DNA of 64,000 nucleotides from NCBI RefSeq assembly GCF_011299095.1, contig NZ_CP049889.1, positions 1,902,501 to 1,966,500 of the forward strand, read 5' to 3'. The position numbers and the translations under genes were made by a program. Positions 8,799-16,274 of this stretch are shown piece by piece. Under the pieces are notes generated by a model, which had not been told where the DNA came from, searched no databases, and saw nothing but the letters and a program-made list of their open reading frames with translations. This DNA is from Jeotgalibaca porci (lineage in GTDB: Bacteria; Bacillota; Bacilli; Lactobacillales; Aerococcaceae). How positions within the stretch are numbered: position 1 is the stretch's first letter; each line of letters starts with the position of its first letter.

Positions 8799-10268
8799 AT
8801 GATGATTAAAAGTTATCGTGGCAGACAGATGTTACGTTACTTCCAATTTAACAATGGATTAAGCTGGGGGATGACAGCAGTATTCTTCCTACTCAGTATT
8901 AACTTTAGTCCTTTAAGTTTCAAGTTGCCGTTGTTAATTGGCGCGGTAGTACACGCTGTTTTGAGTGTCCTGCATACGGTCATGCTGAAAGAAATGAAGC
9001 GGGCATCATTTGATGCCGACCAACAGCAACCACTCTTTAAGGTATTTTCTCTACTATTAATACTCGGATTATTTGCCGGAAATATATTCACTTTCCTATC
9101 GGGCGCTATCGCACGGAAAAAGAATCCCGATGTTGGCTTCATTTATAGTCTGTATATGGTATTGGTGGATGTGTTTATTATTATTGTGACTCTCTTGAAT
9201 CTCTTTAAACCATTCGTATCCAATACGTTTTTACTAACGTTATATTTATTAATCGCCGTTTTACTTTTCCACATTGTGGTCGCCGTTTTCGGCCAGAAGT
9301 GGTATCACTTAAATAAAAAAGCTCAGGTAACGGGTCTCGTTTTACTCGTACTGACAGCATTACTGGGGAACGTTTTAGCTTTGTTCGTGGCTGTTTCCAT
9401 GTATAAAACGAATCAAGACCTGGCAGGGGATAGAAGGCAGACGAGTGTCCGGGAAAAGTTGACCCGTAACCAGGCCGCGCTCTTAGGATTAATGTTTATT
9501 ACGTTTTTGATATCTCTGGCTTGGACAAGTAACTTTACGTTCAGTGAATCGTTCGCGGTTCAAAATAACTATGCGAACATTTTACAGCCTCCGACAATGG
9601 CTTCCCCATTTGGAACAGATAACTATGGTAGAGATGTGTTCTCTCGTATCGTTTTTGGCTCTCAAATTTCCTTGGCAGTTGGCTTGTTATCAACCTTACT
9701 ACCGTTTTTCATAGGCGGAACGTTAGGTGCTGTTTCTGGATTTTATGGAAATAGAACGGATAACGTCATTATGCGTTTGCTGGATGTTTTATATGCTATA
9801 CCTGGAATGCTACTGGCCATTACAATTGTTGCGTCATTTGGCGCTTCCACTACAAACCTGATTATCGCTTTGAGTCTAGGCTCTATACCTTCCTATGCCC
9901 GTACCATGCGTGCGAATGTGATGCAAGTGGCGAACTACGAATATGTCGAAGCAGCCCGTGCATTGGGTCAGGATAACCGTACCTTGATTCTTAAACACAT
10001 TGTGCCAAACGCTATGGCGCCGATGATTGTTCGTTCGACTTTAACAATCGGAACGGCAGTTATTTCCACAAGTAGTTTAAGTTACTTAGGACTGGGTGTT
10101 GAAGCGCATGTACCGGAGTGGGGAAATATCCTGCGAATCGGGAGTCAATATCTTGAAACCAATCCATACCTGGCGATTTACCCAGGATTGGCGATTATTT
10201 TACTCGTTTTATCATTCAACTTTTTGGGTGACGGATTGCGTGATGCGACCGATCCGAAATTAAATTAA
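8799..10268 (+). CDS. Peptide ABC transporter permease (OppC/DppC type) with long N-terminal membrane extension
   Basis: 489 residues. The C-terminal ~270 match OppC/DppC: MASPFGTDNYGRDVFSRIVF, the EAA loop YEYVEAARALGQDN with KHIVPNAMAPMIVRSTLTIG, and the final SYLGLGV / PEWGNIL region. The first ~210 residues form about six additional hydrophobic segments absent from ordinary OppC, a membrane domain of unknown role. Five bases separate it from the preceding permease stop. Together with the divergent double ATPase and the following lipoprotein it forms a complete importer. Both permeases carrying extensions suggests they interact with each other or with the unusual binding protein. Confidence 0.88.
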   Translation: MMIKSYRGRQMLRYFQFNNGLSWGMTAVFFLLSINFSPLSFKLPLLIGAVVHAVLSVLHTVMLKEMKRASFDADQQQPLFKVFSLLLILGLFAGNIFTFLSGAIARKKNPDVGFIYSLYMVLVDVFIIIVTLLNLFKPFVSNTFLLTLYLLIAVLLFHIVVAVFGQKWYHLNKKAQVTGLVLLVLTALLGNVLALFVAVSMYKTNQDLAGDRRQTSVREKLTRNQAALLGLMFITFLISLAWTSNFTFSESFAVQNNYANILQPPTMASPFGTDNYGRDVFSRIVFGSQISLAVGLLSTLLPFFIGGTLGAVSGFYGNRTDNVIMRLLDVLYAIPGMLLAITIVASFGASTTNLIIALSLGSIPSYARTMRANVMQVANYEYVEAARALGQDNRTLILKHIVPNAMAPMIVRSTLTIGTAVISTSSLSYLGLGVEAHVPEWGNILRIGSQYLETNPYLAIYPGLAIILLVLSFNFLGDGLRDATDPKLN

Positions 10269-10298
10269 AGAAAAAATATAATTGGAGGTTTATATACA

Positions 10299-12107
10299 AT
10301 GAAGAAGAAATTACTACCATTCCTAGCAACATCCGCTGCACTGGTATTGGCAGCTTGCTCTGTTCAAACGGAAGGTGACGCGAATTCAGACTCAAATACA
10401 GAATCTAACGTAACACAATCAACAGACAAAACAACGATCGAGATTCTGGGAACAAGCTCAAATGAAACGGACATGAACATTGTCCGTGATCAGTTAATCA
10501 AAAATGGTTTCGATGTTAAATTAAACACACAACCCGACTACGCAAGTTTCTCAGCACAACAAGATGCTGGAAACTACGACTTATCACTTTCAAGTTGGAC
10601 AACGGTAACGGGTAATCCGGACTATGCTGTCCGTTCACTATTTATTACAGATGGTGACTACAGTAACTTATCTGACACTGATGTCGATGCGTTGATTGAC
10701 AAAGCTGCAGTTGAAACACCGGAAGAGTATCAAGAAACATATAAAGAGTTTGAAGATGTATTGGTTACAGAAAATGCCTACATCGTTCCGCTTTATACAT
10801 CACTAAAAGCACAAGCTTATAACAGCGAAGTATTAAATGGCGACACAATTCGTCTTTCTAAATCACGTGCATTTGCGTGGGAGCCTGTTTCATTTGTTGA
10901 CGAATCTAAAAATGCTTCTGATTCATTGATGCTGACGCAAGTAAATGGTGATTTAACATCATTGGACCCTGTTAAAGGAAACGATGGTTCTATTAACCAG
11001 TTGAATACAAACATGTATGTGCGTTTGGTTAACTTAACAGATGATGATAATGTTGTTTCTGATGGCTCGCTATCATACAACCACGTTATCGCAGAAGGTA
11101 ACTCAGAATTTTACTTTGTGCTGCGCGATGATATTAACTTTGCGGCAGTAGAGAACGGCGAAGCAGTAGACACAGGTCTAATGGTTAGCGGACAAGATGT
11201 TATTTTCTCGCTAGACCGTGCAAAAAATGCAGACTCTGTTCCGGATCACCGTACTTACTCATTGCATGAACATATTGACACTGTAGAATTAGTAACAGAT
11301 GTTGCTGAATTGGAAAACGTTCAATTATCTGATGGTTCTGGCAATGTGTTGGATGCTTTGGCTGAAGATTTGGATGCACCTATTTCTAAAACAGTTGAAA
11401 ATGCAGCAGATGTTAATAATGACGAAGGTTCATACCAAGTTATCAAATTGACAACGACTGAGGCTTTCCCACAAGTATTGAACTACCTAGCTCACCAATC
11501 AGCAGGTATTGTTTCTAAAGAACAAGTTGAAAGCATCAATACTTATGACATTGCTTCATTTGACCCATCAGTGGATATTGCTTACGGAGATCAACGTGCT
11601 GTAATCAACGGCGACAACCACTTGTATACAAGTGGCCCTTACATCATGACTTCTAAAGATGACTACGAAGCAACGTTCCAAGCAAACCCTGGTTACCGTC
11701 CAGAAACACCAGAAACAGCGCAAATTAAAAACGTGACAGTTCGTTTTATCGCTGATTCTGACAGTGCTTTATCGGCATTACGTGCAGGCGAAATTCACTT
11801 GCTATACGGACTAAGTGAAACGAAATACGAGATTATTGAAGAAGATGATAAACTTTCACTACAAAGCATGCCAAGTAACGCTGTTTCTTATATGCTATTC
11901 AATACATCCGGACGCGCTGTTTCTGAAAGTGAAAACTTGCGTAAATCGATTTTATTCTCCATTAACCAAGATGAGATTAACGCTGCTTACAACGGTAAAA
12001 AATTACCATCATACTCAACAGTGACACCACTTGTTGATACAGGTAACAAACTAGTAGCAGACCCAGCTAAAGTAGAAGAATTCTACGAAGCATATTTAGC
12101 AGAATAA
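10299..12107 (+). CDS. Peptide-binding lipoprotein (SBP family 5), apparently circularly permuted
   Basis: 602 residues. A lipoprotein signal ends in the lipobox LAAC, Cys20. Residues 210-602 read like the front part of OppA/DppA proteins: DLTSLDP near 218-224, FYFVLRDDINF at 271, a GQDVIFSLDRAKN segment, YTSGPYIM at 443, then YMLFNTSGR and LRKSILFSINQDEI, ending near AKVEEFYEAYL. Residues 46-180 read like the part that normally comes last: DQLIKNGFDVKL, YDLSLSSWTTVTGNPDY, YSNLSDTDVDALIDKAA, then YIVPLYTSLKAQAYN. The usual order is thus reversed. It would deliver peptides to the two permeases just upstream in the same T-box operon. Confidence 0.87.
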   Translation: MKKKLLPFLATSAALVLAACSVQTEGDANSDSNTESNVTQSTDKTTIEILGTSSNETDMNIVRDQLIKNGFDVKLNTQPDYASFSAQQDAGNYDLSLSSWTTVTGNPDYAVRSLFITDGDYSNLSDTDVDALIDKAAVETPEEYQETYKEFEDVLVTENAYIVPLYTSLKAQAYNSEVLNGDTIRLSKSRAFAWEPVSFVDESKNASDSLMLTQVNGDLTSLDPVKGNDGSINQLNTNMYVRLVNLTDDDNVVSDGSLSYNHVIAEGNSEFYFVLRDDINFAAVENGEAVDTGLMVSGQDVIFSLDRAKNADSVPDHRTYSLHEHIDTVELVTDVAELENVQLSDGSGNVLDALAEDLDAPISKTVENAADVNNDEGSYQVIKLTTTEAFPQVLNYLAHQSAGIVSKEQVESINTYDIASFDPSVDIAYGDQRAVINGDNHLYTSGPYIMTSKDDYEATFQANPGYRPETPETAQIKNVTVRFIADSDSALSALRAGEIHLLYGLSETKYEIIEEDDKLSLQSMPSNAVSYMLFNTSGRAVSESENLRKSILFSINQDEINAAYNGKKLPSYSTVTPLVDTGNKLVADPAKVEEFYEAYLAE

Positions 12108-12114
12108 TCAGAGA

Positions 12115-12144
12115 AGCCTCCCTTAATCCGGGAGGCTTTTTTTT
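12115..12144 (+). terminator. Terminator of the peptide permease operon
   Basis: AGCCTCCC at 12115-12122 pairs with GGGAGGCT at 12130-12137, followed by a run of T to 12144. Confidence 0.9.
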
Positions 12145-12179
12145 AGACATTATAATAGGAAGAAATGAACCGATGACAA

Positions 12180-12279
12180 CTTTACAATCAGTTGGCCGCC
12201 TTATTTTCCATTCGAACTCGCTGTAAATAGCTTTACAATCAGTTGGACGATGAATTTTCTAAACCAACTACTTATAAAT
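12180..12279. repeat. Two-unit hairpin repeat, 51-bp period
   Basis: CTTTACAATCAGTTGG occurs at 12180-12195 and again at 12231-12246, exactly 51 bases apart. Each copy is followed by an imperfect complement (around CGAACTCGCTGTAAAT and CCAACTACTTATAAAT), so each unit can fold as a hairpin. The second unit overlaps the 3' end of the NERD gene. Its period matches the larger hairpin arrays at 36139 and 52553. Confidence 0.55.
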
Positions 12280-13171
12280 AATAGGTTCCTCGGTATTTCC
12301 CCTGTGCTATGAAGTTAGCCGTTAAAACATTGCTGAATCTTTGTTTGGCACATGATTTTCCACACCATTCATAAAGAGAACTGACGGTTAATTTCATATT
12401 TGGAAATAAAAGTTGGAATTCCCTGGCTGCATCCAAAATAGCCTGCGTAACATTGCCTGTTGAAGAACAATTTGAACAGCGATAAAATTTAGTATTCAAC
12501 GGGACAACGATATCCCCGCACGCTCTACAACGAATCCCTTTCTTTAATTCCTCGAAACGATATAAAGGAATATTTTTACGAAAAGGTTCTGCCTTTGCTT
12601 TGTTTCGTAGCAATTCCTGCACAACTACGCGGAGACTATCGGTAATCGGTGGGAATTGATCCATCGTTTGAATATGGTGATGGATTTGTGTAGGTAGAAG
12701 CAGAGGTTTACCTACTGGAACGTTAAAAAGGGTGAAATGAGAATTAATAAAGACTACCGCTGCTTTCACTTCGCAGTTCGCTAAACTTAAGTCTTGAAGA
12801 AACTGCTTAAAACAATTTTTTGTCCGGGTTAATTGTATCAAAGGATTCGGGCAGGAAAAATTGGTTCCTTTCGTAAACAACTCATTCCCATAGTTCCATT
12901 CACCTTCATAGTTTTTCACTTCATAAATGAATAAGACGTTACCGATTACCAACAAATGATCAATTTGAAATTTTTGACCACTATGAGTTTCAAAATACAA
13001 ATCTGATAGAATCATGTGTTCCGTGTTTAATTTTTTTAGTTCGTTAAGCAACTGTCTCTCACCCGTATGGCCTTTTCCTTCTCTCATTAGATATTTTTCC
13101 AGCTGTTCGTTACTTGCCATCCTAATCGCTAATGATTCCAACAATAATAAAGTTTCAGATTTTCCGGTCAT
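12272..13171 (-). CDS. NERD-domain protein with C-terminal zinc ribbon
   Basis: 299 residues. The NERD (nuclease-related) domain spans about residues 25-150. It includes GHTGERQLLNELKKL and the PD-(D/E)xK-like core QIDHLLVIGNVLFIYEVKNYEG, where Asp, Glu and Lys align with restriction-endonuclease-like active sites. Near residues 210-235 a CxxC (CRAC) and a second CxxC (CSNC) form a likely zinc ribbon. Such proteins are inferred to act on DNA, but their role is not established. The start at 13171 is chosen for its AGGAGGTGT ribosome site; upstream in-frame sequence is open but lacks one. Probably monocistronic, divergent from the deoxynucleoside kinase gene. Confidence 0.8.
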   Translation of the reverse strand: MTGKSETLLLLESLAIRMASNEQLEKYLMREGKGHTGERQLLNELKKLNTEHMILSDLYFETHSGQKFQIDHLLVIGNVLFIYEVKNYEGEWNYGNELFTKGTNFSCPNPLIQLTRTKNCFKQFLQDLSLANCEVKAAVVFINSHFTLFNVPVGKPLLLPTQIHHHIQTMDQFPPITDSLRVVVQELLRNKAKAEPFRKNIPLYRFEELKKGIRCRACGDIVVPLNTKFYRCSNCSSTGNVTQAILDAAREFQLLFPNMKLTVSSLYEWCGKSCAKQRFSNVLTANFIAQGKYRGTYYL

Positions 13172-13321
13172 ATATATGACACCTCCTGTATATATATAAG
13201 CAAAAAATGTTAAAAAGCTTTTTTTAAATAAAATATAATTGTGGCGACATATTGTGGGCCACTTTATGGTATGATACAACATGTTGTAATTCCTCGATGA
13301 ATAAAACAAAAGGGAAGGGAT

Positions 13322-13984
13322 ATGATGAGTGTGCTAGTGTTGGCAGGGATGATTGGAGCAGGGAAATCTACGTATACAAAGATGATTTCTAATAAATTGG
13401 GAACGCAGGCTTTCTATGAAAGTGTCGATTATAATCCCATCCTTGATAAATTTTATGATGACCCTAAGAAATGGGCATTCAGCTTACAAATTTACTTTTT
13501 AAATGCGCGTTTTAGAAGTATTAAAGATGCGTTGGTGGACGACAATAATGTGTTGGACCGCTCAATCTATGAAGATGCATTGTTCACGCATGTGAACCAT
13601 TTGCAAGGAAACATTTCAATTGAAGAGATGGATATTTATAATGACCTTCTGGATAACATGATGGAAGAATTGGAAGGTATTCCAAAGAAAGCACCAGACT
13701 TGTTAATCTACTTAGACGGTCCATTTGAAATAATTTTGGAACGTATTCAGGAACGTGGCCGTGATTTCGAACAAATCAAAGACAATCCTGATTTGTTGGC
13801 TTACTACCGTCTGTTGTACGATAACTATGAAGCATGGTACGAAAGCTATAACCACAGCGCCAAAATTAAAATCAGTATTGCTGACTACGACATTCTAAAC
13901 TCTGAAGACGATCAAGATCGTGTGATGGAAGTTATTCAAAAAGCAGTAGCAGAAGCACGTTTTGAGAATATGGCTCAAGCATAA
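13322..13984 (+). CDS. Deoxynucleoside kinase (deoxyadenosine/deoxyguanosine kinase family)
   Basis: 220 residues. The P-loop GMIGAGKS is near the N-terminus, then a DRSIYEDALF motif containing the catalytic-region Glu/Arg pair (ERS/DRS type), and a LID-like RIQERGRDFEQ. These are diagnostic of the dNK/dGK family, which phosphorylates purine deoxynucleosides for salvage in Lactobacillales and Bacillales. Two adjacent ATG codons (13322 and 13325) are both possible starts after the GGGAAGGG site. Followed by its own terminator. A nucleoside deoxyribosyltransferase-like gene elsewhere in the window (51942) could feed the same salvage route. Confidence 0.9.
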   Translation: MMSVLVLAGMIGAGKSTYTKMISNKLGTQAFYESVDYNPILDKFYDDPKKWAFSLQIYFLNARFRSIKDALVDDNNVLDRSIYEDALFTHVNHLQGNISIEEMDIYNDLLDNMMEELEGIPKKAPDLLIYLDGPFEIILERIQERGRDFEQIKDNPDLLAYYRLLYDNYEAWYESYNHSAKIKISIADYDILNSEDDQDRVMEVIQKAVAEARFENMAQA

Positions 13985-13990
13985 TCAAGA

Positions 13991-14028
13991 AGCATTCAGT
14001 TCCTAATCATTGGGACTGAATGCTTTTT
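13991..14028 (+). terminator. Terminator after deoxynucleoside kinase gene
   Basis: AGCATTCAGTTCC (13991-14003) pairs with GGGACTGAATGCT (ending 14023), followed by a T-run. Confidence 0.85.
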
Positions 14029-14109
14029 CATTCTTTAGACTGATTCACTTCGAACGTGTTTCTTCTATAATAAGAGAGCATCAACGAAAATAAATGGAAA
14101 GGAAGATGC

Positions 14110-14370
14110 ATGATGCAAATGAAAGCCAAAACGAGACAGACACCTGTTAACAAAGTGAAGTCATTAGTCACTTCCTTGTTTGATACAAAGATGAAACGTC
14201 GCCGAAAATTGATGGTGCTCGGTATCATTCTTTACATCGTGAGTCCTGTCGACTTTATCCCTGATTTTATTCCTATGGCTGGTTATGCCGATGACATCCT
14301 GATTCCACTTCTATTAATAATTGCCGAGAAATTAGTCTCCAGTGAAGATAATCCAGAACATGCAAATTAA
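14110..14370 (+). CDS. DUF1232 (YkvA-type) small membrane protein
   Basis: 86 residues. After a basic N-terminus comes the DUF1232 core RRKLMVLGIILYIVSPVDFIPDFIP followed by DDILIPLLLIIAEKL, matching the family's signature SP.DxIPDxxP.xG..DD. One to two short membrane segments. Function unknown. The ATG at 14110 follows AAAGGAAG. The terminator hairpin starts within the last codons. Confidence 0.88.
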   Translation: MMQMKAKTRQTPVNKVKSLVTSLFDTKMKRRRKLMVLGIILYIVSPVDFIPDFIPMAGYADDILIPLLLIIAEKLVSSEDNPEHAN

Positions 14371-14388
14371 TTGCATGTTCTTTTTTTT
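14356..14388 (+). terminator. Terminator overlapping the DUF1232 gene stop
   Basis: GAACATGCAA (14356-14365) pairs with TTGCATGTTC (14371-14380), followed by eight T. Confidence 0.85.
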
Positions 14389-14454
14389 GGGAGACAAATA
14401 GTTATTTGTATGGATTATTGATAGAATAGAAGTATCATAACAAAGAGGTGCAAG

Positions 14455-15252
14455 ATGGATATAAAAATGATAGCAGTAGATATGGATGGAACATTTTTGA
14501 ATTCAGAAAAGACTTACGACCGGCCCCGATTCGAGAAGTTGCTAGACCGTATGGACGAAAAAGGTATTCGTTTTGTTTGTGCAAGTGGGAATCAACTACC
14601 AAAACTAGAATATTATTTTGAAGGCCTCACGGATCGGATGACTTTTGTAGCGGAAAATGGCGCATATATTATCCATAAAGGTGAAGTGCTTTATTCTGCA
14701 GTCATGTCTACAGAGATGGTGCAAAAAGGAATTGATGCGCTTCAAGCTTATAGTGACACACCCTTTTTACTATGCGGTGTAAACGGGAGCTATCTCAAAA
14801 AGGGTGCGACTGGAAAGTATGCCGATATTTTTCGTCAATACTATTTAAATATCGAAGAAGTGAATAATCTCCATGAGATAGAAGATGAGATTCTAAGTTT
14901 TACGACGATTTTTCAAGTCACTGAAGTACCAGAAGTACTGGAGTATTTGGAGGAGCGTATTGGTAAGCATCTTTCTGTCGTAGGAAGTGGCTTTGGCTTT
15001 ATAGATATTTTATTACCGAACGTTCATAAAGGGCTGGGGATGAAACTCTTACAGGAACGTTGGAATATTTCGGTGGACGCATGTGCAGCTTTTGGCGACA
15101 GTCCGAACGATATTGAAATGTTAAAGCAAGTTACACACGGCTATGCAATGGCGAACGCAGAACCATCTGTTAAAGCCGTTGCGAAATACGAAATCGCAGA
15201 TCACAATACGACGAGCTTACTCGACACCATTGAACAATTAATCGGACTATAA
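14455..15252 (+). CDS. Cof-type HAD-IIB phosphatase
   Basis: 265 residues of the haloacid dehalogenase superfamily, Cof subfamily. Motif I is DMDGTFLNS with the nucleophile Asp near residue 9. A type-IIB cap occupies the middle. The motif III/IV region reads HKGLGMKLLQERWNI and then AFGDSPNDIEMLKQVTHGYAMANA. Members dephosphorylate sugar phosphates or cofactors such as FMN or PLP; substrate cannot be assigned here. Ribosome site AAAGAGG precedes the ATG. A second Cof-type phosphatase lies at 55464-56330. Confidence 0.9.
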   Translation: MDIKMIAVDMDGTFLNSEKTYDRPRFEKLLDRMDEKGIRFVCASGNQLPKLEYYFEGLTDRMTFVAENGAYIIHKGEVLYSAVMSTEMVQKGIDALQAYSDTPFLLCGVNGSYLKKGATGKYADIFRQYYLNIEEVNNLHEIEDEILSFTTIFQVTEVPEVLEYLEERIGKHLSVVGSGFGFIDILLPNVHKGLGMKLLQERWNISVDACAAFGDSPNDIEMLKQVTHGYAMANAEPSVKAVAKYEIADHNTTSLLDTIEQLIGL

Positions 15253-15432
15253 TAATAGAAGGAAGTGAACAGCCTTCTGACGTTTGTGTACGTTTGACAA
15301 ACAGAGTTTCCGATGGTAATGTAAATGCGTGAATCGGTCGGTTTAAAAGAAACGAGTAGATAGATTGAACGGAAGGCCATTAAATAGAAGGAGGAAAATT
15401 TTATTATATCCAAAATAAAGCAGACCATTAAA

Positions 15433-15693
15433 ATGAACGATGAGTCAGCGGAAGCGTATATCGGAGCGGCAACACGGGCATTAACCGAAGTGAATGCAAA
15501 ACCTGACAGAGTAATAGTCTATCATGATGGAAGTATTTATTTAGATATCCCTTTAACAAAAGGGCGTTTGATATGTCCTGTAGGCGCAAACTGTGACTGC
15601 TGGAAAATCGAAATTTGGGGTAAATATGAAGATGAGAGAAGTAAATGTTTATTTACTTCAGATACGGTTAGAAAAAAAGTAAGTGGAGCATAA
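15433..15693 (+). CDS. Small protein of unknown function
   Basis: 86 residues from ATG 15433; I do not recognise the family. It has a helical, acidic start (ESAEAYIGAATRAL), then strands with a short Cys-containing segment (CPVGANCDCWKIEIWG). The only good ribosome site, GAAGGAGG at 15387-15394, is too far from this ATG. It lies eight bases before an in-frame ATT at 15403, which would add MISKIKQTIK-like residues. A rare ATT start is therefore possible. It ends in its own terminator just before the copper operon promoter, so it is probably a separate unit. Confidence 0.6.
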   Translation: MNDESAEAYIGAATRALTEVNAKPDRVIVYHDGSIYLDIPLTKGRLICPVGANCDCWKIEIWGKYEDERSKCLFTSDTVRKKVSGA

Positions 15694-15714
15694 AAAGCTT
15701 CGCTTACTTTTTTT
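15673..15714 (+). terminator. Terminator before the copper operon
   Basis: AAAAAAGTAAG (15673-15683) pairs with CTTACTTTTTT (from 15703), with a T-run to 15714. The 5' arm lies inside the end of the small unknown gene. Confidence 0.75.
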
Positions 15715-15726
15715 GAGCATATAAAT

Positions 15727-15782
15727 TTGACAAATATCGTTTACAGATGTAAACTGAAGTTAAGGTAATGATTACAAATGTA
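15727..15782 (+). promoter_or_regulatory. Copper operon promoter with two CopY operators (cop boxes)
   Basis: TTGACA at 15727-15732 and TAAACT at 15750-15755 have a 17-base spacer. Two cop boxes of the TACAnnTGTA type are present: TACAGATGTA at 15742-15751, overlapping the -10 element, and TACAAATGTA at 15773-15782, downstream. This is the classic arrangement for repression by copper-free (zinc-loaded) CopY. Confidence 0.92.
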
Positions 15783-15816
15783 AACACAAACAGGAAAGTT
15801 AGAAAGGATGAAGAAT

Positions 15817-16272
15817 ATGCAAATTGTATCGACGCCTAAAATATCAGATGCTGAATGGGAAATCATGCGTGTCATCTGGACGAACGAACCTGTGACAAGT
15901 CGAACGATTACGGAAGTTCTCAGTGAGAAAATGGATTGGAAGGCTGCCACAATTAAAACCTTGATTGGTCGTTTAGTAGAAAAAGGGTTCGTATCCACAG
16001 AAGCAAATGGGAATCGTTTTTTATATTCCGCACTTATATCGGAAGAAGAAAGTATGCGTGAACGGACCGGTAGTGTGTTGCAGCATGTTTGTTCGACGAA
16101 AGTGGGAGCCACCCTGGCTGAACTGATTTCGCAATCGGTTTTAAGTAAAGAAGACATTAAACTTTTAGAACGGGCAGTTTCTGAAAAAGCCATGGATGCT
16201 GTGGAGACAGTGCAATGCCACTGTTTACATGGGCAATGTGACTGTCATGCGAACCACGAGGAGGAGTTATAA
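15817..16272 (+). CDS. copY: Copper-responsive repressor CopY
   Basis: 151 residues. The N-terminal BlaI/MecI-type winged helix ([35 protein letters not shown]) binds the cop boxes just upstream. The C-terminal metal site is CxCxxxxCxC at Cys134, 136, 141 and 143, which exchanges Zn for Cu(I) and releases DNA. The ATG at 15817 is preferred to 15808, because GAAAGG ends directly against 15808 and lies nine bases before 15817. First gene of copY-copA-copZ. Confidence 0.95.
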   Translation: MQIVSTPKISDAEWEIMRVIWTNEPVTSRTITEVLSEKMDWKAATIKTLIGRLVEKGFVSTEANGNRFLYSALISEEESMRERTGSVLQHVCSTKVGATLAELISQSVLSKEDIKLLERAVSEKAMDAVETVQCHCLHGQCDCHANHEEEL

Positions 16273-16274
16273 CA

